From NCBI RefSeq assembly GCF_900176465.1, contig NZ_FWXR01000008.1, forward strand, positions 62,001 to 126,000: a stretch of DNA of 64,000 nucleotides. Reading direction: 5' to 3'. Source of the stretch: Fulvimarina manganoxydans (GTDB taxonomy: Bacteria > Pseudomonadota > Alphaproteobacteria > Rhizobiales > Rhizobiaceae). Below, in pieces: positions 8,501 through 16,439 of this stretch. The first letter of the stretch is position 1. The number at the start of each line of letters is the position of its first letter. Both the position numbers and the translations under genes were made by a program. The notes under the pieces were generated by a model. The model saw only the letters and a list, made by a program, of their open reading frames with translations. It was not told where the DNA came from and did not search any database.

Positions 8501-9948
8501 GCCCATTCGCCCTTGAGAAAACCCGACTGCGCTTCGCCCGCATAGACGATGGTCTCGATCTGAGCGGCTGAGAGAACGCCATCCTTCAAAAGCCGCGCCG
8601 GCAGAACCGGCCGATAGGTCGGCAGGGGCGGCGCGACGGAGGCCATGGCCGCCGACTGCACGAGCTGGGTCGGATGTTCGGGCGCGCCCTCGATGTCGAT
8701 GCTTTGAACATCGTAGGGCTCGTAGAGCGAAGCGGTCAGCGCCTTGGTGGTTGGCGCCCACGCCTTCGGCAAATAGTCGACCGGGGCCGTCTCGACCCCA
8801 TCGAGCTTGTGCTTGTTGCGCTCGAGGGCGAGTTCCTGCGTTTCGGCGCGGGCTTGTTCTCGGAGATCCTTGAGGCTGCGTGTCACCGATTTCGGGGACG
8901 CAGCGGCAGGAATCGAAGCAGACCTAGCGCATGGCCGCTCGACACGAGCGGGGCAGCGGCTTTGAACGAGAGCGAGAAGATCGGACGGCTTGCAGGGCAC
9001 GACATCCTGACAGCCTGAGAAATCAGAGACGTCGGTCGCCGGCACCTTGTCGAAGACCGTCAGGCGGGTTTCGATCGTCGTGCCGTGACGGGCATAGGCC
9101 GTACCGGCGATCGGCGCGGAAAAGACGAGGCGTCCAACCGACTGAAGCTCTTCGAAGGCATCACGCCAGGCCGGGTTCGCGGGCGAAAAGCTTTCGCCGG
9201 TGATGGTCACCAAACGTCCCTTGGGAGCCAGGCGCTGAAGAGCAGAACGGATATGCCGCGCGGTGCCGGCCTTGTAGCGCCCTTCGACCTTGGGCGAGGC
9301 CGAAAAGGGCGGGTTCATGATGATGACGGAGGGAACGAGGCTCGGATCGAGCCGATCATGGATCGTCGCGGCGTCGAAGCGGGTCACCCCGTCGGTCTCG
9401 AAGAGCTGTGCCAGAAGCTCGGCTCGGAGTTTGGCATATTCGTTGAGGACGAGGCGAGCGCCGGCATTGCGCGCGAAGATCGCCAGCATGCCGGTGCCGG
9501 CGGAAGGCTCCAGCACGAGATCATTCTCGTCGATCGCGGCGGCCTCGGCGGCTGCGAGAGCGATCGTGAGGGGCGTCGAAAACTGCTGAAGGACTTGAGC
9601 GTCCTCCGAGCGTTTCGTCTGGGTCGGCGCGAGACCGGCAAGGCGCTCGATCATCGCGAGGAAGGCCTCCACCGAACCGGCCTTGCGGCGCATCGCGGCG
9701 CCGAACTTCTTCAGGAACAGGAGCTGTGCGACTTCGGTCGCTTCATAGGCATCCTTCCATGTCCAGAGACCGTCGGCGTCCGATCCACCGAAGGCGGCCT
9801 CCATGACACCGCGTTGGTTCTTGGCATCAATCCGCCGGCCCTGCTCCAAGGTGCGGGACAAAGCGGTTCCCGCCTGGAAGATTGCGCGGTGGGCGGGAAT
9901 GCTGGCGGCTTCGAGGAAGAGGCTGGGTGTTGCTTCGGAAAGGGTCAT
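5572..9948 (-). CDS. methyltransferase/strawberry-notch helicase fusion
   Basis: A 1458-residue multidomain protein. The N-terminal quarter holds an adenine-specific methylase core (EPSAGTGML near 148, MNPPFSAS near 213). The middle has a superfamily-2 helicase ATPase: a Walker-A-like GDGTGCGKGRQ near 511 and DEAHAMAN near 622. The C-terminal half is the strawberry-notch helicase lobe (IFSDAGGTGRSYHADL, GLGRTHRTNQ near 1023). Such fusions are conserved on rhizobial plasmids and integrative elements and are thought to act in DNA processing or defence evasion; no reaction is proven. ATG 9948 has GGAG 7 bases ahead and a structured leader. It is the first gene of a leftward set with the Toprim protein. 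Confidence 0.9.
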   Translation of the reverse strand: MTLSEATPSLFLEAASIPAHRAIFQAGTALSRTLEQGRRIDAKNQRGVMEAAFGGSDADGLWTWKDAYEATEVAQLLFLKKFGAAMRRKAGSVEAFLAMIERLAGLAPTQTKRSEDAQVLQQFSTPLTIALAAAEAAAIDENDLVLEPSAGTGMLAIFARNAGARLVLNEYAKLRAELLAQLFETDGVTRFDAATIHDRLDPSLVPSVIIMNPPFSASPKVEGRYKAGTARHIRSALQRLAPKGRLVTITGESFSPANPAWRDAFEELQSVGRLVFSAPIAGTAYARHGTTIETRLTVFDKVPATDVSDFSGCQDVVPCKPSDLLALVQSRCPARVERPCARSASIPAAASPKSVTRSLKDLREQARAETQELALERNKHKLDGVETAPVDYLPKAWAPTTKALTASLYEPYDVQSIDIEGAPEHPTQLVQSAAMASVAPPLPTYRPVLPARLLKDGVLSAAQIETIVYAGEAQSGFLKGEWARHPDTGELVRAASGEGRQIRRGYFLGDGTGCGKGRQVAGVILDNWLQGRRKAIWLSKSDKLIEDAQRDWTALGGAASDIVPLSRFPQGSEIRLGEGILFVTYATLRSAERQHGDRIKASRLKQVTDWLGENFDGVIAFDEAHAMANAAASGSERGEKKPSQQGRAGLLLQDAVPGARILYVSATGATEVANLAYASRLGLWSTGDFPFTTRSAFVSSMEAGGIAAMEVISRDLKALGLYTARSVSYDGVEYDMLVHELTPAQVEIYDSYADAFQVIHSHLERALAASGVTSDEGTLNPAAKSAARSAFESNKQRFFSHLICTMKCPSLIRSIEADLVAGHAAVVQIVSTSESLMERRLADIPASEWGDLQVDVTPREYVMDYLVHSFPTQLFEPYTDEDGVLRSKPVVDPDGNPVFCREAEASRDAMIEKLGALAPVQSALDQLIWHFGTEVVAEVTGRSRRIIKTSDNKLKVVNRPASSNLSETSAFQNDDKQVLIFSDAGGTGRSYHADLSAKNQRLRVHYLLEPGWRADNAIQGLGRTHRTNQAQPPLFRPCATNVQGEKRFLSTIARRLDTLGAITRGQRQTGGQGMFRAEDNLESTYARLALRRFFAALYTGAIKACSLTRFQEMTGLDLLDSDGMLKEELPPISRFLNRCLALRIADQNAIFAEFTGILDDIVQAAIAGGTYDAGLETLTAESFKIVERRDIFEAASGAKTTALTVEEVQRNRPLTLDDVREMAKQHCDARLLVNEQSGRAALELPSSGLMSDDGNVIERVKLYRPMTTDSMLLLEMQASHWKPVPDADFETAWNAEVAAVPEFATSRIIIVSGLLLPIWDRLPEENMRVYRLQTDDGERVIGRLVTPEQLGAVYAKLGLDGTVTLTPKEARVAVMDRGATVPIGNTLNLRKSRVMDAYRLEVVGFTPDTLKHLKSLGCRTEIISWKTRAFIPLMDLTVLTAVMDAFQPLEPAPEAIAA

Positions 9949-10060
9949 CGAAGGGCTCCATCGTTTGGAAGGATTGGCGCCCCGCCGGCTCTCTCTCGAC
10001 CCGGCGAAGGCTTGCCCTTCGCGGCCCTTCTCTCTCCTCTCTCTTCAACGGCTGGACATC
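9949..10060 (-). promoter_or_regulatory. purine-rich hairpin leader of the SNO helicase gene
   Basis: On the minus strand: GAAGAGAGAGGAGAGAGAAG, then hairpin GCGAAGG-GCAA-GCCTTCGC, then TCGAGAGAGAGCCGGC, then GGAG before the start. This is the same order of elements as in the leaders at 15.5 and 17.0 kb but with a different hairpin sequence. From 10061 to 10435 no convincing gene is present on either strand. Confidence 0.45.
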
Positions 10061-10435
10061 GATACCCGTCACAGGACGCACGATCCCGTTTGGCCACTCG
10101 CTCAGCGGCGCGACCGTTTCGGATTGGCGATTGTTTTGAAGCCCTCCGCCGAACGCCGCCGCGTTCAGGCCGGGCTATCGGTCAATCGGACACCGAGACC
10201 ATCCCAACTGGCGCTTTGGCGTCCTCTGGAATGCCAAGCTCTTTCCGACGCTGGAGGATGCGGTCGGCTAAGGCGCGAACCTGCCTCTCAATCGAATCCA
10301 ACATGGTGCAGACCAAACCCCGATCTTCGTCCCCCGGCTTAAAACTACTTGCACTTTAGGGTGGCAACAATCGCCAAGACGCGCCAATGAAATCGGCGAG
10401 GCAAAGAGGGTTGATCGACGGCAAATCCGTCCACG

Positions 10436-10459
10436 AAAAAAGGGCCTCGGAAGGCCCTT
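10436..10459 (-). terminator. intrinsic terminator of the small membrane-protein genes
   Basis: On the minus strand, stem AGGGCCT/AGGCCCT with a 4-base loop followed by six T. It lies 11 bases past the stop of the 46-residue gene and closes the leftward Fic-to-small-protein gene set. Confidence 0.85.
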
Positions 10460-10469
10460 CGATGCGACG

Positions 10470-10610
10470 CTACTTTCGCAAATCCATCTGGCGACGTTCG
10501 AAATATGAACGCACCCACAAGCGAGCGAGGGAAATGATCACGATGGTGAAGACTGACGTCGCGATGGAGCCAAGAAAGAAGCCAACGATAAAATCATTCT
10601 CGTGCGTCAT
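10470..10610 (-). CDS. 46-residue single-pass membrane protein
   Basis: Very short gene reading MTHENDFIVGFFLGSIATSV, then a continuing hydrophobic helix (FTIVIISLARLWV) and a basic tail (RSYFERRQMDLRK). One membrane span with the tail in the cytoplasm is predicted. It sits between another tiny membrane gene and a clear terminator, which supports its reality. No family is known to me. Its place behind the Fic toxin gene set suggests a common transcript. Confidence 0.6.
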   Translation of the reverse strand: MTHENDFIVGFFLGSIATSVFTIVIISLARLWVRSYFERRQMDLRK

Positions 10611-10650
10611 AATCTGTGTATTGCTGTCGCTGCGAACTCACCATGCCATC

Positions 10651-10773
10651 TCATGGCGACTTGCCGTATTTTCGATCCATCCGCTTGCTGGCAATATGAA
10701 CTCCAATTGCCAACGCAACCGAAATTCCGGCTGCGATCAAGCCGACGATGATCTCCGGGGGTAAACTGCTCAT
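10651..10773 (-). CDS. 40-residue single-pass membrane protein
   Basis: Tiny gene with a strong ribosome site (GGAGGA seven bases before ATG 10773). The product MSSLPPEIIVGLIAAGISVA continues as LAIGVHIASKRMDRKYGKSP: one helix and a basic C-terminal tail, the same plan as its 46-residue neighbour. The gene begins two bases after the stop of the 86-residue gene, so the two are co-translated. No family is known to me. Confidence 0.65.
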   Translation of the reverse strand: MSSLPPEIIVGLIAAGISVALAIGVHIASKRMDRKYGKSP

Positions 10774-10775
10774 AG

Positions 10776-11036
10776 TCAGTCCTCCGATCTCAAATAGCCG
10801 AGAATATAGGATCCGGCCGCGACACACAAAATAGCCGTTCCAGGCGCTCCAGCGATAACCCAGCCCGACGGTCTTTCCGTCTCGTTATCGGAGACGAAGC
10901 GCAAGACACCGAAGCCGATCACACCGAGACCCAAACTATTGCTGAAACTCGCATAACTCTTGATCCTCTCGTTCCAACGTCGATTTTTGAGTTTATTCAG
11001 TGCGTGGTGAACGCGATCTGGGGTTTCGTCGTTCAA
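10776..11036 (-). CDS. 86-residue two-span membrane protein, TTG start
   Basis: The product has a polar, basic head (about 35 residues) and two hydrophobic segments (NSLGLGVIGFGVLRFV and GTAILCVAAGSYILGYL) joined by a charged loop. The start is a TTG, supported by GGAGG nine bases ahead. It begins one base after the preceding stop and ends two bases before the next ATG, so it is translationally coupled on both sides. No recognised family. The compact arrangement of three membrane genes then a terminator argues for a real unit. Confidence 0.6.
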   Translation of the reverse strand: MNDETPDRVHHALNKLKNRRWNERIKSYASFSNSLGLGVIGFGVLRFVSDNETERPSGWVIAGAPGTAILCVAAGSYILGYLRSED

Positions 11037-11037
11037 A

Positions 11038-11313
11038 TCATGGGCCCTCCAGGGATTCGGTTTCGGACGTTTCGCCTGGCTCTGTCAGCCGAAGGCTCGC
11101 CTCGTCATCCCTGCCTCTCCTCTTCAGGAGAGCCGGTTTTAATTGCTCAATGATAGAGTCCGCCTCAAATCTTACTTCTGGTTTTCGTCCGAGATTCGCT
11201 GCGTCCGGGCTGACACTACCGAGCGATCCCGTATCCTCGATTGATGGGACGACCGGTCGCGTGCGCAACCGCGTGATCAGGCAAATCCCGACTATGGCCG
11301 CGACCATGTTCAA
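11038..11313 (-). CDS. hypothetical protein overlapping the Fic gene end
   Basis: A 91-residue reading whose first third lies inside the 3' end of the Fic gene in another frame and starts with a hydrophobic stretch (MNMVAAIVGICLITRL). The rest is charged (EVRFEADSIIEQLKPALLKR). The tight one-base spacing to the next TTG start favours translation, but the overlap of 98 bases is long. It may start later, or be only a leader frame. Confidence 0.38.
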   Translation of the reverse strand: MNMVAAIVGICLITRLRTRPVVPSIEDTGSLGSVSPDAANLGRKPEVRFEADSIIEQLKPALLKRRGRDDEASLRLTEPGETSETESLEGP

Positions 11314-12415
11314 TGTTGTCGCGGATCATCTCCGCGGCGTTTGCAACGGCTGCATCTCGTTTGGGATGATCCACACCCAGTTCGTGGTCGATCGTCTTGA
11401 TCGCTCGCTCCAAGGCGTCATGGGCGCGTGTGAGGACGTCGTTACCCTCGGCGATGCTGCGGTCCTTCGGATTGAAACGTCGGGCAAGTTCCTCCGGCGT
11501 CAGATCCTGCGTCACGCTCCTGTTGTACTCGGCTTTCAAAGCCTCCTTAAGAGGTGTCGAGCTGACAAAGCTCACCTTGCCCGCCAAATCGGGGACCGGA
11601 ACGTCGCGCGAAGGTGCGACGATCAGGTGATTTTGCGAAACGATAATGCCAGTCAGCGCCGCATTGCCGGCAAACCTTTGCCCGGCGATCTTTTGTCCCT
11701 CAGCGGCCACCTCGACATTATAGGCCTGGGGATTGAGCCCCTGTGTACGCAAGCTATCGTAAGCTTTGGCCAGAGCGTAATGACGCGCCGGATCGGCGGC
11801 ATCCCGCAGGATCGAGACCATGTCGGGCGCGTCCGGATCGGCAACGGTTGCCGTCGATGCGTCGGTCATGCGTGTGCGGGTGATGACCCGCAGATCAAGT
11901 TCTATGCCCGAAGCACGCGCAATGTCCTCGACGAAGGCGCGCTGGGTACGGCCATTGCCTTCACGAAACGGATGCACGTAGTTCAACTCGCCGAACATCT
12001 TGCCGGCGACCTTGGCGAATGTCTCTCGATCATTGCCAAGATCACCGTTCCCCGGCACGTCCTTTATCGCTTCGGCAAAGCCGTAGTCGAAGCGCGACTG
12101 AGCAAGAAACGTGGTCGTGCCCTTGGTGAGGAACTCGACCGGCTCATAGGTGACGTCACCGACCGAAAACCGCTCGTTCCGCATATGGCCGGCCCAAGGA
12201 TAGACGTCCTGGAAGATGAAGCGATGGAGCTTGGAAAGATGGTCCCGGTCAAAGGTCGGATGTGGGCCTCGGCCCATTCGCAATTCAGCAATGCGGGCGG
12301 CCGTCAGGTCCGCCTCGCGTTGGCGAACGAAATCGGCGTCGTCGGAATCGAAATTGTTGTGCAGTACGCCGGAAGGGCGAGCGTAGCTGTCCCTATCGCC
12401 GAGCGTGTCGCTCAT
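11216..12415 (-). CDS. Fic-domain AMPylase toxin, VbhT-like
   Basis: A 399-residue protein. The first 200 residues form a Fic domain with the full catalytic loop HPFREGNGRTQR (near residue 155), so it should transfer AMP to a target protein. In VbhT relatives the targets are DNA gyrase and topoisomerase IV. A flap region (FLTKGTTTF) is also present. After the Fic domain comes a beta-rich stretch (ALTGIIVSQNHLIVAPSRD) like the OB fold of Bartonella Bep/VbhT proteins, then an alpha-helical, charged C-terminus ending GRPINRGYGIAR. A BID secretion domain is possible there but not clear by eye. It overlaps its antitoxin by 4 bases. Toxin role is well supported; secretion is speculative. Confidence 0.88.
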   Translation of the reverse strand: MSDTLGDRDSYARPSGVLHNNFDSDDADFVRQREADLTAARIAELRMGRGPHPTFDRDHLSKLHRFIFQDVYPWAGHMRNERFSVGDVTYEPVEFLTKGTTTFLAQSRFDYGFAEAIKDVPGNGDLGNDRETFAKVAGKMFGELNYVHPFREGNGRTQRAFVEDIARASGIELDLRVITRTRMTDASTATVADPDAPDMVSILRDAADPARHYALAKAYDSLRTQGLNPQAYNVEVAAEGQKIAGQRFAGNAALTGIIVSQNHLIVAPSRDVPVPDLAGKVSFVSSTPLKEALKAEYNRSVTQDLTPEELARRFNPKDRSIAEGNDVLTRAHDALERAIKTIDHELGVDHPKRDAAVANAAEMIRDNIEHGRGHSRDLPDHAVAHATGRPINRGYGIAR

Positions 12416-12603
12416 TCGGAGGGCTCCGCCGCGAGAATTTTGGCCCGGTATTCGTCGAAGGTCAGCTTGCCCTTGGCGACGTCCTCGAGCAGTGCGGCCG
12501 CGTTCGGGGATACCGTAAGGCCCTCAAGAGCAAGGCTATGCTTTGCATGAGAAATCGCGTCGCGGCGGCGAGCGACTTCGGCTTCTTCATAGTCGTCAGT
12601 CAT
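12412..12603 (-). CDS. VbhA-type Fic antitoxin
   Basis: A 63-residue helical protein that fits class I Fic inhibitors. The inhibitory helix motif (S/T)xxxE(G/N) is present as SLALEG, whose Glu is expected to push the ATP gamma-phosphate out of place in the Fic active site. The rest (SPNAAALLEDVAKGKLTFDEY) resembles the VbhA C-terminal helix pair. The stop overlaps the Fic start (ATGA), as in vbhA-vbhT. Confidence 0.85.
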   Translation of the reverse strand: MTDDYEEAEVARRRDAISHAKHSLALEGLTVSPNAAALLEDVAKGKLTFDEYRAKILAAEPSE

Positions 12604-12744
12604 GAATTTCAGCTCCAGAATTACCGATCGATTATACGCCAGGTCAGCATGGCAATGCCACTTTGAGATGCGGCTTGACGCGGTATCATTCCTTGAAGTC
12701 GGAGGGCGCCCGGCTGGAGACTGTGTCGGGCGCTCCCCGTAAAT

Positions 12745-13229
12745 CTATGCGGCCTTGGCCGCAATCATGGCTTCGCCGATGGTTGCAGTGCCCTCCTCAT
12801 TCGTCACCGGACACAAGACCGCATTCGGATAGCCGTGAACGCTCAGCCACGCCTCTGCGCTGGCTTGGTCGGGCGCCAGATGAACGAGTTCTGCCCGATC
12901 GCCTGGGCGGTCAAAATTCCGCACGGAACCGACCGCCGGCGCCTCGACGACCTTGAAGGTCAAGGCACTATCGACACCGAAAGTCCGTTGGACGCGGATG
13001 ACGACGATCCCATCGCGCCGTAGTCGCATTCATGGAGCGTGAACGCGGCGGGAATCGTGCTGCTCGTCAGCACTGTCGCCACAGCTTTGCTGATTAGCCG
13101 CCCCTGAGAGTTGCGGGTTTTCCAGCTCGCGAGCTTCTTGTTGTGCCGCTCGGGTGGACGCGGCGTGCCGTCCGACTAGGAGACGATCGAGCCCAAAGGC
13201 ACGTGGTCGAAAATCATGGAAGCAGACAT
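12745..13229 (-). pseudogene. decayed element-associated hypothetical gene
   Basis: From ATG 13229 the frame reads MSASMIFDHVPLGSIVS, then an in-frame TAG, then SDGTPRPPERHNKKLASWKT and on to about 13020. The sense then moves to another frame: GIVVIRVQRTFGVDSALTF, VVEAPAVGSVRNFDRPGD, ELVHLAPDQASAEAWLS, ending in EAMIAAKAA. Joined, it would be about 160 residues and resembles uncharacterised proteins beside ParB/SNO on rhizobial elements. One nonsense change and one frameshift are visible. Function is unknown. Confidence 0.6.
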
Positions 13230-13260
13230 GAGTGTTTTCCTTCTTCGAATATGAGGGAAG

Positions 13261-13283
13261 CCGCCGCCGGAATCCGGCGGCGG
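13261..13283 (-). terminator. GC-rich hairpin after the ParB-like gene
   Basis: Perfect 10-bp stem CCGCCGCCGG/CCGGCGGCGG with a 3-base loop, 42 bases past the ParB stop. A second palindrome (CAGCGGCC/GGCCGCTG) lies between. No clear U tract, so termination is only probable. Confidence 0.45.
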
Positions 13284-13324
13284 GTGAGAAGGCAGCGGCC
13301 TGGCCGCTGGGATGATGGAAGGGT

Positions 13325-15469
13325 TCAGGCGGCGTCGGTCGTCAGAAAGGCCGGAAGAGCTGTGTCGTCCTCGTCGCCGTCGTCACCGGCAACCGGTGCT
13401 TCCTGATCGTCGCCGAGAGCTTCAACCTCGACGGCCGGTTCCTCGGCCGGATCAGCTTCGGAGGCCTCGGCGATCTCCGCCGAAAAGCCCATGCCATCCG
13501 GCAGCCACCGCGCGGTCCGGCTGGCCTTGTCCTGGCTGAGGCCGGCGCGAGCTTGACCGTCCTCGGAGAAGGCCCGCTCCATGATGTCTGCGAGCGCGCC
13601 CTTCTTGTAGCTCTTGTGATCCTCGGCCCATGCCTCGCTGACGGTCTCGCGTGCGGCCGTCATCATGTGGTCCTTGGTGACGCGGCCGAAGAAGTTCCCG
13701 GCCGTCGGACGCCAGCACGCGGCGACATCGACGCCGAGCCGGTTGCCGGCGGCCTCGAACACCGGATCGGCACGATGATCGACCGAGAGCTGCTGCGTCA
13801 GACCGTGCGAGGCCGCAAAGGCGAACAAAGCCTGCTTGTCATCGGATGGCAGAGCCGACATTGCCGCGAAATCTTCCGGCTTCGGCAGGTTCATCCAGTC
13901 GAGCCGAAGGTTGGCCTTCAGCGTCTCGAGCATCCGCTCTGCGACCGTCCCCTCAAGGTGCGGCCGCGACGCCGTGACCATGACTGGCGTTAGTTTGACG
14001 TCGATCGGCTTTCCCCTGCTGAGGTACGAGCCGAAGACGCCCTGGCACATGGAGTAGAGCATCAGGTCGAACGCCACGCTGAAATCGCCGGCAAGGTGTG
14101 CCTGGGTAATCTGATGGCGAATGGCCCTCAGATCGTCAGCGAGCGCACCGGTCAAGCCCGCGTCCTTCAGCGCGACGGTCTGAGGGTTGTCGATCTTGCC
14201 GTCAGCGCTGACATGGCTGGCAACAGCGCGCGGCGGCATGATACGAAGTGCGGGTTCCTTGGCTTCAGCATCCGGGACATACGCTGCCGCCTTATCGCCT
14301 TCGTCCTCGGTCTGTGGCGCCGGCATGTCTTCGGGCCGGATCAGGCCGGCCTCGATGCGGATCGTGCCGCCATGGTCGATTGCGACGAGACAGCCTGCAA
14401 TGGCTTTTACCTCGTCGGTGTAGATTTCGACGGGTGCAAAAGCAGCGTCGATTTCCTCCCAGCGGGCATTCAGCCGCTCGATATCCTGCTCGTCCTCCGC
14501 TGTCAGCTCGTCCAACTCACCATAGGCTTTAAGCTTTTCCTCGATCTCGTCCCATTCCTGCTGGAGTTCAGGACTCTCCAGTTCGACGACCTCCGGGTAG
14601 ACCCGGCCGTAAGGGGAGGCCGCGTCGTAGGGCAGGTCGATCATGACTTCAGCCCAGCGCCATTCCTTGCGCAGCTCAGCCGCCCTCTCCTCAAGCTTGG
14701 CGATCGCCAGGGTTTCGACGAGGTCGCGATCATTGAGATGGACGCTATCGTGGTTGCTGAAGAGATCGCGCGTGACAATGCCGCCAGCGGCTTCATAGGC
14801 TTCAATGCCGACGAAACGGCCAAGCCGGGAACTGGCCGAAACAAACGTCTCGGTCAGTGTCTGGCGGATCTGATGGACAGCGTGATCGCCCCAGTGAAAA
14901 TACGACCGAACGCGCTCCAAAATCTCGCGCTGACGATCATGGCTGTCGGACACGGCAAAAGCCTGAATAACTTCCAGACGGATTTCGCCATCCCGATAGA
15001 GCGCGACGATCTCCGGCGCAACGCGAGCAAGCTTCATGCGCTGGGTCACATGCTTCACCGTCGTGCCGAAACGGTCGGCAACGTCCTCAACGCTGGCGCC
15101 GCCCTCGATCAGGCGATTGAACGCCTCGAACTCGTCGGCCGGGTGCATGCCGGCGCGTATGACGTTTTCGACGAGCGAGAGTTCGATGGCTTGGTCCGAC
15201 TCGCTGATCGTGCAAGGAACCTTGTAGTCGGCTTCGATGACACCCTTGATGAGAAGCTGGCACAGGGCGTTGAAGCGACGGCCGCCCGCGTAGACGAGAA
15301 AGCGGCCGTCCTCCGCGTGCTCGACACCGAGATTCTGCTGCAGCCCATGGGCGGCGATCGACGCCTCCAGTGCCTCATCCTCGGCCTTGGTGACGCTGGC
15401 CTTGCGCACGTTCTTCGGTGAAAGGTCGAGCTGAGAAAGGGCGATCTTGCGAATGGTGGTGGACTTCAT
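13325..15469 (-). CDS. large ParB/RepB/Spo0J-family protein
   Basis: A 714-residue ParB-like protein. The N-terminal ParB domain has LSPKNVRK, a box-II-like VYAGGRRFNALCQL (CTP-binding GxRR type) and ELSLVENVIRAGMHPADE. A helix-turn-helix follows (SVEDVADRFGTTVKHVTQRM). The long remainder is acidic and alpha-helical, with a low-complexity acidic tail (EALGDDQEAPVAGDDGDEDD). This size is far above chromosomal ParB (about 300) and is the element-borne class found next to SNO helicases. It is not paired with a ParA here, so a partition role is uncertain; DNA binding and CTP-dependent spreading are plausible. Its leader (15470-15556) is structured. Confidence 0.85.
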   Translation of the reverse strand: MKSTTIRKIALSQLDLSPKNVRKASVTKAEDEALEASIAAHGLQQNLGVEHAEDGRFLVYAGGRRFNALCQLLIKGVIEADYKVPCTISESDQAIELSLVENVIRAGMHPADEFEAFNRLIEGGASVEDVADRFGTTVKHVTQRMKLARVAPEIVALYRDGEIRLEVIQAFAVSDSHDRQREILERVRSYFHWGDHAVHQIRQTLTETFVSASSRLGRFVGIEAYEAAGGIVTRDLFSNHDSVHLNDRDLVETLAIAKLEERAAELRKEWRWAEVMIDLPYDAASPYGRVYPEVVELESPELQQEWDEIEEKLKAYGELDELTAEDEQDIERLNARWEEIDAAFAPVEIYTDEVKAIAGCLVAIDHGGTIRIEAGLIRPEDMPAPQTEDEGDKAAAYVPDAEAKEPALRIMPPRAVASHVSADGKIDNPQTVALKDAGLTGALADDLRAIRHQITQAHLAGDFSVAFDLMLYSMCQGVFGSYLSRGKPIDVKLTPVMVTASRPHLEGTVAERMLETLKANLRLDWMNLPKPEDFAAMSALPSDDKQALFAFAASHGLTQQLSVDHRADPVFEAAGNRLGVDVAACWRPTAGNFFGRVTKDHMMTAARETVSEAWAEDHKSYKKGALADIMERAFSEDGQARAGLSQDKASRTARWLPDGMGFSAEIAEASEADPAEEPAVEVEALGDDQEAPVAGDDGDEDDTALPAFLTTDAA

Positions 15470-15556
15470 CGGATCATCTCCTGATCGCGACGAGCCGGGA
15501 AAGCCACTCTCTCCCTGTTGAGCCCGTCAACCGGGCTCCCCTTCCCTCTTCCTCTT
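15470..15556 (-). promoter_or_regulatory. two-hairpin leader of the ParB-like gene
   Basis: On the minus strand: a GAGGAAGAGGGA tract, hairpin 1 GAGCCCG-N5-CGGGCTC (15520-15538), then hairpin 2 GGGAGAG-AGTGG-CTTTCCC (15497-15515, one G-U pair), then GGCTCGTCG and GGAGATGATCCG just before the ATG. The leader at 16984-17068 has the same layout and near-identical segments. Confidence 0.65.
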
Positions 15557-15588
15557 TGCGGTGCCTCCACCGCTGCAATCGTCAGACG

Positions 15589-16014
15589 CTAACCGCCCAA
15601 CGTCGCTGACGTCCATGGGTCAAGAAGCTCGACGCTGGTGTCTTGAAAATCCCTGACATTGCGCGTGACGACCGTCATGCCATGCACGAGACCCGTGGCA
15701 GCAATAATCGCATCGTGATCCGACTTCGGATCGGGAACATGAAGCTCGGCCGTGCGGAGCGCGACGCCTGAATCGAGTGGAAGGATGCGGCCGTCGAACT
15801 GATCCAGAAGCTGTTCGACCCAGGATCGGATCGCCACACCCTGCACCTTGTCGCGCCGTTCCAGGCGCAGCGCGCCGAGATGGACTTCAAGAATGGTGAT
15901 CGTCGAAAGATAGAAATTGGCAATCGACCACGAACTCGCCCAATGACGCACGGCAGGATCGGTCCGATCGGGCCGTCGCAGCTCCGAAATCACGTTCGTA
16001 TCGAGGAGGAACAT
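15589..16014 (-). CDS. PIN-domain toxin, VapC/FitB type
   Basis: A 141-residue PIN protein with FLLDTNVISELRR (first Asp), a mid-protein Glu region (TITILEVHLGAL), and KSDHDAIIAATGLVHGMTVVTRN carrying the later Asp residues. It is a probable metal-dependent ribonuclease toxin. The start codon overlaps the antitoxin stop by one base (TGATG). Paired with a Phd/YefM-type antitoxin, a common mixed pairing for this PIN branch. Confidence 0.88.
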   Translation of the reverse strand: MFLLDTNVISELRRPDRTDPAVRHWASSWSIANFYLSTITILEVHLGALRLERRDKVQGVAIRSWVEQLLDQFDGRILPLDSGVALRTAELHVPDPKSDHDAIIAATGLVHGMTVVTRNVRDFQDTSVELLDPWTSATLGG

Positions 16015-16268
16015 CAGAACTCCGGGACACGATGCAACGGCGTCGCGATCGGTTCCGGCTCGAAGTCGATGTCAGCGCTGGCCGGATGTGCGAGAGCAGC
16101 GAGCAGCGAGGTCTCCTCACCGCGGAGCCGATGATAGTCCTCGATTGTGAGGAGCACATGGGCGGCCCGTCCGCGATCGGTGATGAAGACCGGCCCCTGT
16201 TGCGCGGCCTTCTTCGCGCCGGCAGTGTCCTGATTGAATTGCCGGCTGGTCATGGTAACGATCGGCAT
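16014..16268 (-). CDS. Phd/YefM-type antitoxin
   Basis: An 84-residue antitoxin. It has the Phd N-terminal fold signature: TSRQFNQDTAGAKKAA, then GPVFITDRGRAAHVLLTIED, followed by an acidic toxin-binding tail. ATG 16268 was chosen because AAGGA lies 6 bases ahead; the upstream ATG at 16274 touches that ribosome site. An operator palindrome lies at 16282-16299. Confidence 0.85.
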   Translation of the reverse strand: MPIVTMTSRQFNQDTAGAKKAAQQGPVFITDRGRAAHVLLTIEDYHRLRGEETSLLAALAHPASADIDFEPEPIATPLHRVPEF

Positions 16269-16281
16269 GGCCATTCCTTAT

Positions 16282-16299
16282 TGTAGTTACTTCACTACA
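16282..16299 (-). promoter_or_regulatory. operator palindrome of the Phd-PIN locus
   Basis: Perfect inverted repeat TGTAGT-TACTTC-ACTACA, 13 bases upstream of the antitoxin start. Its position and symmetry fit a Phd-dimer autoregulatory site. Confidence 0.65.
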
Positions 16300-16439
16300 T
16301 AGCGCCGCGAAACGATCGTGGCAATCTATAGGATGGTAGCTCAGCCAAGACGTTACTGAGCGAAGCAATTCGTCGCCACCGCCGCATTCTCTCCAAGCCC
16401 TTCCACCCTGGCTCCCGTTTTATCGTCCCTTTCAGACGC

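Noticed and set aside
10387-10764. 125-codon plus-strand frame
   Set aside because: Opposite strand carries two short genes with good ribosome sites and a terminator; the plus frame reads across the terminator and has no family features.
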